Origin: Symbiodinium natans
Lineage: Eukaryota > Sar > Dinophyceae > Suessiales > Symbiodiniaceae
DNA length: 64,000 nucleotides
NCBI GenBank assembly: GCA_905221605.1
Contig: CAJNDS010002812.1
Location: forward strand, 205,001-269,000
Direction of reading: 5' to 3'
Notes under the pieces: model-generated
The model's database searches: none
The model's input: the letters and a program-made list of their open reading frames with translations, nothing else
Told to the model about the DNA's origin: nothing
Part shown: positions 32,361-41,876 of the stretch, piece after piece
How positions within the stretch are numbered: position 1 is the stretch's first letter
How the letters are laid out: every line of letters starts with the position of its first letter
Made by a program: the position numbers and the translations under genes

Positions 32361-33066
32361 CGGGAATGGTTAGCAGCAACTGTCAGAAGCAACTGGTCAG
32401 AGTCCTCAACGCTCAATCCGTAAGGACCCTCCATTCATCCCTCAATCTCAGCCCCCCAAGCCCTTCACTCCCTCCCTCCCCCCCCCACCCCTCCTCCCCA
32501 GTTTTCCTGTGTACACCCGATTCACCAACAAGTCCGAGGGTTGCGCTCGCAAGCCCTAAACCCGAAACCCTAAACCCTAAACCCTAAACCCTAAACCCTA
32601 AACCCCTAAAACCTCATCCCCCCCCCAAAACACCAGCCACCCTGCGAGGATCTCCAGCGGCCCTTACAGGCACAAGGCCTTTCAGGAGGTCCCGCCGCAC
32701 AGAATTGAAGGGTTTGGACGGGTTGAGGGTGTTGAGTTTTTGGGTTTTTGGGTTTTTGGGTTTTTGGATTTTAGGCGTCTTTTGGGCTTTTGGGTTTTGG
32801 GCTTTTGGGATTTTGGGCGTCTTTTGGGGTCTTGGCTTTTTGTTGGGTGATTTGGCGCCTTAAGGGCTGCCGAAGGGCTTCGGTTTTGGGGTGTCTATAG
32901 GGTTCTGTGGGGGTTTGGACTTCGGGGCTCGGGTGCTTGGGTTCTCAGCTTCAGAAGAGCAAGCCATATGCAAGGGTCGGTTCAGGGTTTATATTTTTGG
33001 GTAGTGGGTAGTTCCCGCATGTTTGTCTCTTTTCCCTCTTTTCGCCACTGTTTGTTGAAGCTTAAG

Positions 33067-33113
33067 ACGACCAGGAACGCGCCTTTTCCAAAATTCGCGA
33101 ATTGGTGAAATGA
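33067..33113 (+). CDS. Exon candidate, DDQERAFSKIRELVK
   Basis: Acceptor GAAGCTTAAG; DDQERAFSKIRELVK then TGA, or splices into the adjacent MITE at 33125. Charged helical peptide, short. Confidence 0.45.
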
Positions 33114-33124
33114 GGAGGGAAGCG

Positions 33125-33218
33125 TTGGAATGTTCCCCTTATACTAACAGTCCTCAATGTGGATTATAGTACCACTTTTTAATAATCCCTGTAAGGACTA
33201 TAAGGGGCGACATCCCAA
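33125..33218. mobile_element. GGGATGTTCC-family MITE with 8-bp target duplication
   Basis: Inverted ends TTGGAATGTTCCCCTTATAC and ATCCCAA. It is flanked by GGGAAGCG on both sides (33117-33124 and 33219-33226), a perfect 8-bp duplication. Confidence 0.88.
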
Positions 33219-33298
33219 GGGAAGCGTGCTTTCTTTTCAATCAAATGAGAATCGAAGTGAAATGGTGCGCTTCCAGGATGACTCCGTTTCGACTTAAG

Positions 33299-33395
33299 GT
33301 TTTTCCCCGCTATACTAACAGTCCTTAATAGGGACTCTAGTAGGGGGTACTATAATCCCTATTCAGGACTGTTAGTGTAAGGGGGGACATCCCAA
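33299..33395. mobile_element. GGGATGTTCC-family MITE, left end eroded
   Basis: Arms TATACTAACAGTCCTTAATA and TATTCAGGACTGTTAGTGTA pair; the right end ACATCCCAA is intact. It lies 80 bp from the 33125 copy. No target duplication seen. Confidence 0.75.
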
Positions 33396-34741
33396 TCTGG
33401 AACTCAAGAAGCATAGGCGCGCTTATGAAAATTGTCCGTATGGTTGGGACACAATACCCTGAGGACTTGGATGTGTATAGAACCCAAGCCTTTGGAAACA
33501 GCACAGCGCGAAGACACACGTATGCACTCCTTATGAAAACGAGGTTCGGGGTTCTTAAGGTCTCGAAGGTGCCCAAACGCGAGCTGCCAGGTGAGATCCT
33601 CGTCGCCTTGCTCCCGCGTATGCCCGCGCAGCAGGTCCCGAATCGGCCCACAAAGGCGGGCGAAGTAAGCCACATTGCGGCTGTGGGATGTTGTGGACTA
33701 CTGGTGCTTAGGATCTTTCACTTGGGAAGCCCTCAAAAAAGCGGACTTGCCGTTTGTACATGTTGGGAATATTGCTTCCAGTTTCAGGTGCAAGGTTACT
33801 GTCCCCTGTGCACCCTAAACACCCTATAAATCCGAAGCACCCTATGCTACAAACCCAAACAAGAACAAAGAACCGAAACATACCCAGGTAGGGTTCACAG
33901 ATTTCGCGCGCCCTGGCACCGCGTGGGGTATTTCAATCCTCCGAAGCCGTGCCTGAAGAACCCGAAGCCTATCTGACTCTAGCTTGTTACTATACAGGAC
34001 CTCCGTTTAGGTGTTTTAGGTAACCTAGAAACGACATGGGTTGGAGGCCCTGAAAGGTAGGCCTCAACACAAACGGGTCTTCTCAGGGTCGAGGGCTAAG
34101 GGTTTCGGGTTTTAGAGCTCCCAGGTTCTATAGTTGTGGCGTTTTGTCCATGAACTTTGGCCTATGAAAGCGTTTTGCAGCAAATGAATTATCAGCCACA
34201 AGGGCCTCGAAACAATGTCACCACGATCTGCAAGCTGAGCTTGGGAAAAGAGGAACGACACTGTTTGGGGAGAAGATTCCAAGCTGGCGGAAAATAAGCC
34301 TGTGGGCGGCTCAGCGCTAGCGAGTTACGACCAGCACGCCTGGAGCAACGGCTGAGTAGCCCTAAACCCTAAACCCTAAACCCAAAACCTTAAACCCCCC
34401 ATCGATGTGAGGACCCACTATAGTTCATACGCGCATTGCGCCAAAATGCCGGCTTCATTTTGCTGAAGATCGCGCAGCGATGCGGACGGCAGGCCACGGG
34501 CCCCCGAAACCCTACCCAAAGGCTCCTGTGTAGCACCTTTTTGAACACCGAACCCAAAAATGGAACTACATTGGAGCCTTCAGGTAAGACTTCAAACAGG
34601 TGGTTGAATTCTCAAGCCCTGAATTTCCAGATCCGACGCTCCCCACCACGTCATTAACTCTATCTTAAAACCTTTTTTTATCCTAAACCGTAAGCCCTAA
34701 ACCCAAAACCCAAAACCCAAGCACTAAACTCGAAACCCAAG
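33396..34741. other. No firm gene
   Basis: A + strand ORF (33425-33829) and its antisense partners have no recognisable content. An open piece at 34252-34302 (DTVWGEDSKLAENK) could be an exon. CCCTAAA lies at 34360-34395 and an inverted-repeat element at 34518-34580. Confidence 0.4.
34518..34580. mobile_element. AAAGGCTC-family inverted-repeat element, short copy
   Basis: AAAGGCTCCTGTGTAGCACC at the left and GGAACTACATTGGAGCCTT at the right. It shares ends with 5191-5275. Confidence 0.65.
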
Positions 34742-34878
34742 GCTTCGTTGTTCAATGTGATGTTTTGGATGGCCATTCCGCCAACCAGGCCATCAGAGAG
34801 CTCACGTACGAACGGTACTTCAGCAGCTTCCCAGCACTAGCACTCCCGGCCGAAAACCCGGAGCCCTACTGGGACTAG
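34742..34878 (+). CDS. Terminal exon, VVQCDVLDGHSANQAIRELT
   Basis: Acceptor AACCCAAG, 45 residues then TAG at 34876: FVVQCDVLDGHSANQAIREL, TYERYFSSFPALALPAENPE, PYWD. Clear coding look with aromatic and charged residues; family not recognised. It could end a gene whose earlier exons lie among those at 26.5-33.1 kb (inference). Confidence 0.65.
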
Positions 34879-35885
34879 AGTATTCGTGAAACAAAAAAGC
34901 GACGTGTACCTGTAACTAAGTGGACCCTCAACGCTATAGGGTAATGCATGAGTCGGAGGACAGTCGCACTCTTGTGACGTGCCCCAAAATCCTAGTTCGT
35001 GGGCAGCTTAAAGGTCTAGAGCTTGAGGTTCTTAGGGTCTGGGGATGTGGGGCTTGGGGCTTGCAGGGTGTAGGAATGTTTAGGATCTAGGACTTAGGGT
35101 CTACCTTCGGCACTTGACACATTTCTTGCGATGGAGTTTTGGCTTTGCATTTCCTAAGGATAACTAACCCGGTATCTCAAAGATAAGCTACAGTTGCCCA
35201 ACAATTCATCATTCAATTTCCCATTTAAAGCCTTGAGCCCCACACCCTAAACCGTAATCCAAGGGCGTTGAATGGGCTGCTCGTGGTAGGGCTCCAGGGA
35301 TGTTTAGAACCATATCGACGAACATCTCGGCTGTATGGGCTTTAAGTTTAGGAATGTTGTGTATAGGGTTTGGGGTTTAGGGCTTAGGGTTTCGGGTTTA
35401 GGTTTTGGGTTTAGGACTCGGGGCTCAGGGTTACCCTCCACGCTACACGTTTGCGGTTGTGGGTCTGCAGTTGTGGGGTTTCCGTTCTGAGGCGTTATGG
35501 CTTGGTGCTTCAGGATTCAGGGTTTAGGGCCTTTGTTGGGGGGGGAGCGCATCTCAACCCTCAACGCGGTGGTTGAGGGTGGGTTACCCTAAGGACAGCC
35601 GCACCTTAAACCCGAAGCTTTCAACCCTAAGCTCCACAAACCCCCAAGTCGGAAATCTCTGATCACATTCCATCATGGTCCCCATATAGTTAGACGAGAA
35701 TATCCCCAAAATTCTGGTGATGAAGCTTCGTGACCCCGGTCTTCCGAGGCTCCTGCAAGCGATTCCTTCACCGTTTTCACCTCTTCGTGCATGACGCAGA
35801 GGTTCGCACTGCAGATGAACGACAGGCCTCCTTTTGGGGGTTAAGGCTTAAGGGTCTTTGGGCATGCTTACCCTCGACCTCTGGG

Positions 35886-35953
35886 AGGATCCAAGAAGTA
35901 GAGCCCCCAAATAGTATATACCCCTGTACTACTCTTGGGTCATCCTTACGGGA
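35886..35953. mobile_element. GGAGGATCC-family element, truncated
   Basis: The left arm GGGAGGATCCAAGAAGTAGA then GCCCCCAAATAGT and the core ...ACTACTCTTGGGTCATCC match the copy at 53834-53977. No telomeric array lies in this core. Confidence 0.7.
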
Positions 35954-36191
35954 TCTGGTTAATGTCATGGGATGCATCCCAAGCAGCAAACGCACGAAGC
36001 CCAAATGTTCAAGGTTCGCACTCCTCAGAAGGGCACTCGAATTTCTCATGTCAACTGGGGTAGGGGGGTTGGGGGTGGGACATAAATGCCTCACATGCTC
36101 AATACCACGTGGGACATGGCGTGCAACAAGGTTTTGGGTTCAGAGCCCGCAAGCAACCCGAAACCCTAAACCCAAATCCGTCCAAGTCCAG

Positions 36192-36249
36192 GCGGTGGCA
36201 GAAGCAACCGCATCGACAGTGGAGGCCAGCTTTGCCAGTGCCCCAGCTG
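36192..36249 (+). CDS. Exon candidate, AVAEATASTVEASFASAPA
   Basis: Acceptor CCAAGTCCAG, donor GTATGC. Ala-rich, similar in style to the 46.7-54.6 kb Ala-rich gene. 58 nt. Confidence 0.5.
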
Positions 36250-37460
36250 GTATGCTGCGAAAGCCCGAAGATCCTTGAATCAGCTTCTGCCCGAACAGCG
36301 TACTGGTGCTTGAGGGGGGAGTGGGGAGTTTACAGTGTGTATGTATGTAGGGAATCAGAAAGGGACATGCTATTCGGCAGACTCTCCATTCAGGCAATCA
36401 AGGGTGTCGCATTGTACCGTATGTATAGTGGTTCCTGCACCCGTTGCGAGAGGCACTTGTCTTCTCCAGGGCTTTTGTAGGAGTAGGTTGAAGAGTTTAC
36501 GGTTACGGGCTCCCTGGGCTTTGAGGTTTAAAGGGGCCTAATGTTGGTACTGACCGACACCATACGGAGTTAAACCCAAAACCCGCCTAAAACCCCCAAA
36601 ATCCTAACCCCCAACCCCGAAGTCCTACACTCCAAATCCTAGCCACCCGGCAAAGAACATCCACCAAAAAAAGAGAAACTCCTCGGCCCTTGCCTAGGAT
36701 ACCGGTGGGTTCAGCCTCCGTATTCGGGGCCAGCGCTGCGACTTCGTCCTGCGGCGGCGTGTAGGCCCTTGGTTTCGGGGGTAGTTTAGGGTTTAGGGTT
36801 TAGGGTTTAGGGTTTAGGGTTTAGGGTTTAGGGGCTGAGGGTTTTTTTGGTTTAGGGGCTAGCTGTTTTGGGGGCTATGAGGGATTAAGGTTTATGGCCT
36901 GACGATTTAGGGTTTAGGGCCGTACGTTTTGGGGTCGATAGCCTTTGAGGGCTGTAAGCTTTGGGGTTGTAGGGTTTAAGGTCTGTAGGGTTGACAGGGT
37001 TTTGGCTTGTAGGTTTCGGGTTTAGGGTTGGGAGCTCGTGGTTGGGGAAGGATGTGTAGGTTTGGGGTGCAGATGCCCCTATTCTTCAACCCTCCCCCCC
37101 CCCCCCCCCCCAAAGAAAAAATGCAACACAAGACATATCGACTTCATTAGGGTGCATGTTGGGTGGTCTTGAAGTTTGCGTGGGTGGATTGTGGGGTGGA
37201 GGAAGTCAAATCAGCCCTCAGAGGCCCACAGTGAGCATAAAGTTGCTATTCGGGCGCTTAGGGATGTTAGGGTTTGGGGTTTGGGGTTTAGGGTTTGGGG
37301 TTTAGGGTTTAGGGTTTAGGGTTTAGGGTTTAGGGTTTAGGGTTTAGGGTTTAGGGTTTAGGGTTTGAAGCCTAAACCCCTAGCATCCCTCAACTTTGTA
37401 AACCCTGGGGCCGGTATCGGGTGTCGGGCGTATTGCGGGCCGATTCCGGGCCTCTTTCAG
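36250..37460. other. No firm gene; repeats
   Basis: TTTAGGG arrays (36786-36832, 37270-37364), a C-run (37087-37110) and a weak open segment near 36711-36765 (FSLRIRGQRCDFVLRR). Confidence 0.45.
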
Positions 37461-37494
37461 GGGTGCCGCCTGAGCGCCGCGCTTATGTTCACTA
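37461..37494 (+). CDS. Short exon candidate, GCRLSAALMFT
   Basis: Good acceptor (GGGCCTCTTTCAG) and GC donor (ACTA|GCTTTGG) leading into a TTTAGGG array. 34 nt only. Confidence 0.4.
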
Positions 37495-37502
37495 GCTTTG
37501 GG

Positions 37503-37613
37503 GTTTGGGGTTTAGGGTTTAATTAGGGTTTAGGGTTTAGGGTTTAGGGTTTAGGGTTTAGGGTTTAGGGTTTAGGGTTTAGGGTTTAGGGTTTAGGGTT
37601 TAGGGTTTAGGGT
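37503..37613 (+). repeat. TTTAGGG array, about 15 units
   Basis: Almost pure G-strand array with one TTTAATTAGGG variant near its start. Confidence 0.97.
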
Positions 37614-37687
37614 TTGACAACACCCTACTTTGAGGCTCATGGCCAGTTGGACGTAGGTTTGCATGCGCCGCCGGTAGGCAAAAAGCC

Positions 37688-37915
37688 CCTAAACCCTAAG
37701 TCCTAAACTACAACCACCGCCCCGAAACCCCTAAACCCCCAAACCCCCTAAACCCCTAAACCCCTAAACCCCTAAACCCCTAAACCCCTAAACCCCTAAA
37801 CCCCTAAGCCCCTAAACCCCTAAACCCCTAAACCCCTAAACCCCCAAACCCCTAAACCCTTAAACCCCTAAACCCCTAAACCCCTAAACCGCAAACCCGA
37901 AACCCCTAAATCCCC
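37688..37915 (-). repeat. CCCCTAAA variant array
   Basis: About 20 units of the 8-bp variant CCCCTAAA in place of the 7-bp unit. It is locally homogeneous, unlike neighbouring arrays. Confidence 0.95.
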
Positions 37916-37956
37916 GAGAGCCCTGAACCCCAAACCTCTGTGGACATCTGCTGAAG

Positions 37957-37991
37957 GACCCAAGGTCGCCGCACTGCCGGTGCCCTTCAAG
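37957..37991 (+). CDS. Short exon candidate, PKVAALPVPFK
   Basis: Acceptor TGCTGAAG, donor GTGCTT. It sits between the CCCCTAAA array and a TTTAGGG array. Short. Confidence 0.4.
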
Positions 37992-38309
37992 GTGCTTAGG
38001 GGATGCAGGGGTTTAGGGTTTAGGGGTTAGGGTTTAGGGTTTAGGGATTTAGGGTTTAGGGTTCAGGTTTGGGTTGGGGTTTTAGGGCCTGAAGCTGAGG
38101 GTTTAGGGTTTAGGATTGAGGTTTGGGGCGCTGCTTGAAGGGGCATTGGGAGTTTAGAGTTTCTGGTCGAGGGGGCACTCGCTGGGATTGAGTTTTCGGC
38201 GGCTTCTGCAGGCATTTGAGGCTGCTGGACCAAAACCTTTGCAAAACCAAAAAGGCCACTTTGTCTGAAAAGTTCAAAGCTGAAAGCCTGAAGCCTAAAA
38301 CCCTAACAC

Positions 38310-38410
38310 TTGGGATGTTCCCCCTTATGCTAAGAGTCCTTAACAGGGATTCGAGTAGGGGGTACTATAATCCCTATTAAGGACTCTTAGTATAAGAGGG
38401 AACATCCCAA
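38310..38410. mobile_element. GGGATGTTCC-family MITE, best copy
   Basis: A 101-bp near-perfect palindrome: TTGGGATGTTCCCCCTTATG ... AGGGAACATCCCAA, with inner arms GAGTCCTTAACAGGGATT and AATCCCTATTAAGGACTC. It is flanked by CCTAACAC on both sides (38302-38309 and 38411-38418), a perfect 8-bp target duplication. No coding capacity. The 8-bp duplication suggests mobilisation by a hAT-like transposase (inference). Confidence 0.92.
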
Positions 38411-38840
38411 CCTAACACCCTGATTTTCAAGTCCTTTCACAGCAGCTGGAGAGGTCTGCGCTGAAAGGTGCACGGTGAACGTGGTGCCCGGGAAGAGAGC
38501 ATCTTGGCTAGCTTCAGGAGTTTCATCGTATTCATATGGGGGAGCCTTATAATTAGAACAGTTTTTTTTGGCGGGGGGAGGGGGGGGGTTTATTATATAT
38601 AGGTTTGGGGTCTACAATCACACCCCTCGAGATGCTCCGGCTTTGGAGTGAGCCTTCTCGGTTCTGGCGAGCTGTCCGTACATTCAGCAGTAGGGTTTAG
38701 GGTTTAGGGTTTAGGGTTTAGGGTTTAGGGTTTAGGGTTACAACTGGTACCCTACACCTTCAAAATTTAGGGTTTGCAGCCTATGTGCACGTTCGCAAGT
38801 CGTGGCAGTCGTGCCTGTCGGCTGAACTCCCTAAACCCTG

Positions 38841-38962
38841 CAGTAAACTCGAAAAAGTTGGAGTTTCCTTACCCCCATACCCCGGGCCCCAAAAAGGTAT
38901 ACGAAAGGGAATCCCAGCTCTAAATTTCCTTGAACCATGTTCCAACTTTCTGGAGTTTACTG
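38841..38962. mobile_element. CAGTAAACTC element, copy 1
   Basis: The left end CAGTAAACTCGAAAAAGTTG mirrors the right end CAACTTTCTGGAGTTTACTG. The inner segment AAAGGTATACGAAAGGGAAT is shared with copy 2. Confidence 0.8.
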
Positions 38963-38967
38963 CACGG

Positions 38968-39192
38968 CAGTAAACTCCAAAATGTTGCCTGCCATTTCTC
39001 GCATCGCCCTCAGAAGTAGGCGTGGGCGTTTCAGTGCCATATTTCCCTACATGGCGCCTTGATCCCATACTCCACAAAGGTATACGAAAGGAATCCCAGC
39101 TCGAATCATCCTTGAACCATGCTCCAACTTTCTGGAGTTTAGGGTTTAGGGTTTAGGTTTTGGGTTTAGGGTTTAGGGTTTAGGGTTTACTG
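38968..39192. mobile_element. CAGTAAACTC element, copy 2, split by a telomeric array
   Basis: Starts CAGTAAACTCC and shares the segment AAAGGTATACGAAAGG through CCAACTTTCTGGAGTTTA with copy 1. Its right end GGAGTTTA...CTG is interrupted by 48 bp of GGGTTTA repeats (39142-39189). Confidence 0.8.
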
Positions 39193-39309
39193 TAAGCCGT
39201 AAAACCGAGCCTTAAAGTCCAGACTGGATCTTTCTGAGTTCCAAGTTCATTTGTATGTTTCCTCGGCCAGTAGCACATGAGCCCCAAACCGGCCTTAAAC
39301 CTTTAAACC

Positions 39310-39400
39310 CCGAAACCCTAAACCCTAAACCCTAAACCCTAAACCCTAAACCCTAAACCCTAAACCCTAAACCCTAAACCCTAAACCCTAAACCCTAAAC
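39310..39400 (-). repeat. CCCTAAA array, about 13 units
   Basis: Pure C-strand array ending 2 bp before the exon at 39403. Confidence 0.97.
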
Positions 39401-39402
39401 AG

Positions 39403-39507
39403 TCGTACAGCCGACCTTCAGGTCGAACTGGTGATGAAGCCATTCCCCCCCATGTGGCTGAAGCCCGGGCGCCGTGTCCAGCTAACATCGCTGCAGGCGC
39501 CCCCTGG
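39403..39507 (+). CDS. Exon, VELVMKPFPPMWLKPGRRVQ
   Basis: Acceptor AAACAG at the end of a CCCTAAA array, donor GTTTAGGG at the start of a TTTAGGG array. It encodes RTADLQVELVMKPFPPMWLK then PGRRVQLTSLQAPPG. A textbook case of an exon bracketed by opposed telomeric arrays. Confidence 0.7.
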
Positions 39508-41876
39508 GTTTAGGGTTTAGGGTTTAGGGTATAGGGTTTAGGGTTTAGGGTTTAGGGTTTAGGACCCAGGATAGGCCCTTGTTCCCCTTATTTTAGGGTT
39601 CAGGTTCCCTTATCAGCCCCTGTAAACCAAAAAAGGGTGCCCTGTTTTTTCCCAGCTTGCTCTTGGGTCTTGGGATTTTCTTAGGTTTCCCCGGGCCGGG
39701 TGGCTTTTGGGGCCTCCAGCCATTTTGGATAGGGGTTTGAGCTTCTAAGGGGGCTGCGATCTGCAAGGTTTCAGTTTGAGGGTTTAGGGTTTAGGGTTTA
39801 GGGTTTGGGGTTTGGGGTTTAGGGTTTATTTGTTGGTGGTTCATGATCTCAGCGCTTGGGATTCCAGGCCTCTTGATACAGGAGGGCAGCAGAGGGGCCA
39901 AACATCGCTACAGAGTTCGATCGTGTGTGGGGGGTGGCGGGGCTGTGTAGTTTACAAGTTCTACTTATTCTTCTTCTTTTCTTCTTATTCTTCTGCTTCT
40001 TCTTCTTCTTCTTATGATCATGATTTTTGATATGAAGGAAGTAGATCTCTGAGAGATCCGAGTGCCGTCAACCGGCGAGGAAAAGAATCCTGCCCCCGCC
40101 TGCCCCGCCGAGGGGGCACTTGTATCCTGAAGCTCAGCTGAGCACATTCCTGGTCGAAGCTGAAGATGCCCCTTACCTCGTCACGTCAGGATTTTGCTAC
40201 ATAGTGGTACCAGGTGAGTACTTTGTCCTGCGGTTTCGGAACGACTACCGCGGGTCTCGCTTCTAAATTAACCCCCCCCCCCCCACCACCTGTAAACAGG
40301 CAGCTGCGTCGCTCAATGGCCGCTGCGGCACCATCAAGGGCTTCGCAGAACCATCGGAGCCTTCGGGGGGGATTCGATGCTTTTGATGTTTTGGGATCTT
40401 CTTGAAGTATCGAAACCCAGAAACCCTCAACCCTAAACCCTGAACAAGTCGCATCTGTTTGTTTGCCCGCTCTGCATTCTCTCCGCAGGAATGTTGCAGT
40501 CGCTTTAGTTTCTAGGGCCCCCCACCCCCCCCCCCCCGCTTCAACAATTTATTGTGCACCCTCTATAGGCGGGAACGGGGGATGGGGGTAGGGCGGGTAG
40601 GGGTCGAGGGTGGAAGGGAATTGGGCCAAGCCTCGAAGGTTGCGGGTCGCAGCTTTCCAGGCCTTCTTCTTCACAACTCTTTCATTTTTTGGCTCTCTGG
40701 CGGGGAGGGGCCTCCGGACCAATCCGGGTAACCGAAATTAATGTTGGACTCGGTTTAGTACGGGGGGGTCCCCCCCCCCCCCCCCCCAAACAATTTTGGG
40801 GTTTTCGGGGATCCTGAATAGGGTGGGCTGGGGCTGGGACGGGGCTGGGGGTAGGGCGGCTAGGGGTCGAGGGTTGAAGGGAAGCCTTGAAGCTTGAGGG
40901 TCTAAGCTTTCCAGGCTTTGCAGCTCCACGGTCGCCGGGGCTCCGCATAAATGCGGACCACCGAAACAACTTGCTAAAGCGAATCAGGGCAGCTCGTGGG
41001 CTACTCCCTTGGAAAATTGTTTGGGGGCCTGTTTCGTAATGAAGTTTTAAAAGGAATTTAAATAAGGCTGGACACCAAAAAATTCCGGAGCTTCTCATTC
41101 AAAACTTTTTTTAGTTTTTGGCTCCCCGGCCCCCCGCCCTTCAACCCCGGCCGGCAAACATCGCATAATTGAGGACCACCCTAATCAATGGGGGGTCCCC
41201 TATAAGATTTCCGGAAAAACGCATAATAGTGCCCCCTCTCACTAAACCGGGTGCAACATTATACTTTAAAGCGCATGAACGCATCTCGTGGCGTACTTTT
41301 TGTTTGGTAATATTGTTTGGGGTCTTGCTTCGAAATACATTCTCAACCCTAAACCCTAAACCCTAAACCCTAAACCCTAAACCCTAAACCCTAAACCCAG
41401 TAAGCAAGAATCGTTCTTGAACCTGAAAGCTGGAATCGGACCAAAAGCCTTGAAGCTTGAGGGTCTAAACTTTTCCAGGCCTTTTTGTTTCCAAAACTGG
41501 ATTCAGGGTTTAGGGTTTAGGGTTTATGGTTTTTTTACTCCTTGGCCCCCCCCCCCCCCCTGCATAATCCCGGGTAATGTTGCTAAAGGCAGTGCAATGT
41601 TATGGTTACTGGGCTACTTGTTCCGTCTTTCTGCATGCCTTCAATCAACCAGCACAGGCAGTGGGGGAGTTTGGAGTTCATGAGCCAATCATTCTGATTG
41701 AGCAGATGCCAAAGCACTGTTTATGAACATCGATGCCCCAAATCCCTACACCAAGAGCCCATCAATCAAGCACCCAATCCACAACTCAACTGCCTTCTGG
41801 GAAGCATGTTGTTGTGCAGGAGGAGGATAAGGAGCCGCGGTACAGCGTGCTGCTTGACAATGGCCACCTGCCTTAA
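39403..41876 (+). CDS. Multi-exon gene with SH3-like LNG..GTI..F / RYSVLLDNG pattern
   Basis: Exons read: 39403-39507, about 40138-40213, 40304-about 40365, and a terminal piece 41820-41876 with TAA. The pieces give LKPGRRVQLTSLQAPPG, AASLNGRCGTIKGFAEPSEP and EEDKEPRYSVLLDNGHLP. In order they match a short beta-barrel pattern often seen in dinoflagellate predicted proteins: G-x-x-V-x-L-x-x-L, LNG-x-x-GTI-x-GF, RY-x-V-x-L-x-x-G. The family assignment is by recall of the pattern. The second and third exons join in phase (VVP-AASLNG) across a canonical GTGAGT donor. The link to 41820 is inferred, and a competing open frame (ALFMNIDAPNPYTKSPSIKH) covers 41706-41825, so an exon may lie there too. 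Confidence 0.55.
40138..40213 (+). CDS. Exon, LSTFLVEAEDAPYLVTSGFC
   Basis: Canonical donor GTGAGTAC. Encodes LSTFLVEAEDAPYLVTSGFC then YIVVP. The frame stays open back to about 40050 (Pro/Arg-rich), so the true acceptor may lie upstream of the CAG at 40137. Confidence 0.65.
40304..40365 (+). CDS. Exon, LNGRCGTIKGFAEPSEP
   Basis: Acceptor AACAGGCAG, placed so that phase matches the previous exon. Contains LNGRCGTIKGF. A poly-C/CACCACC tract lies upstream. The donor is unclear; a GA within GGGGGGGATT is possible. Confidence 0.6.
41820..41876 (+). CDS. Terminal exon, EEDKEPRYSVLLDNGHLP
   Basis: Acceptor TGTTGTTGTGCAG, 18 codons then TAA. The RYSVLLDNG strand-turn completes the SH3-like pattern of the upstream exons. 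Confidence 0.5.
   Translation, partial: EEDKEPRYSVLLDNGHLP

Noticed and set aside
33337-33829. Overlapping ORFs of 89-134 codons on both strands
   Set aside because: No domain, no repeat support, and part of the span is a MITE; left uncalled.
35730-36278. 182-codon + strand ORF
   Set aside because: It crosses an inverted-repeat element and telomere-like tracts and shows no domain; only its Ala-rich end (36192-36249) looks like an exon.
37688-37915. CRISPR-like regular repeat
   Set aside because: Short tandem telomeric variant without unique spacers.
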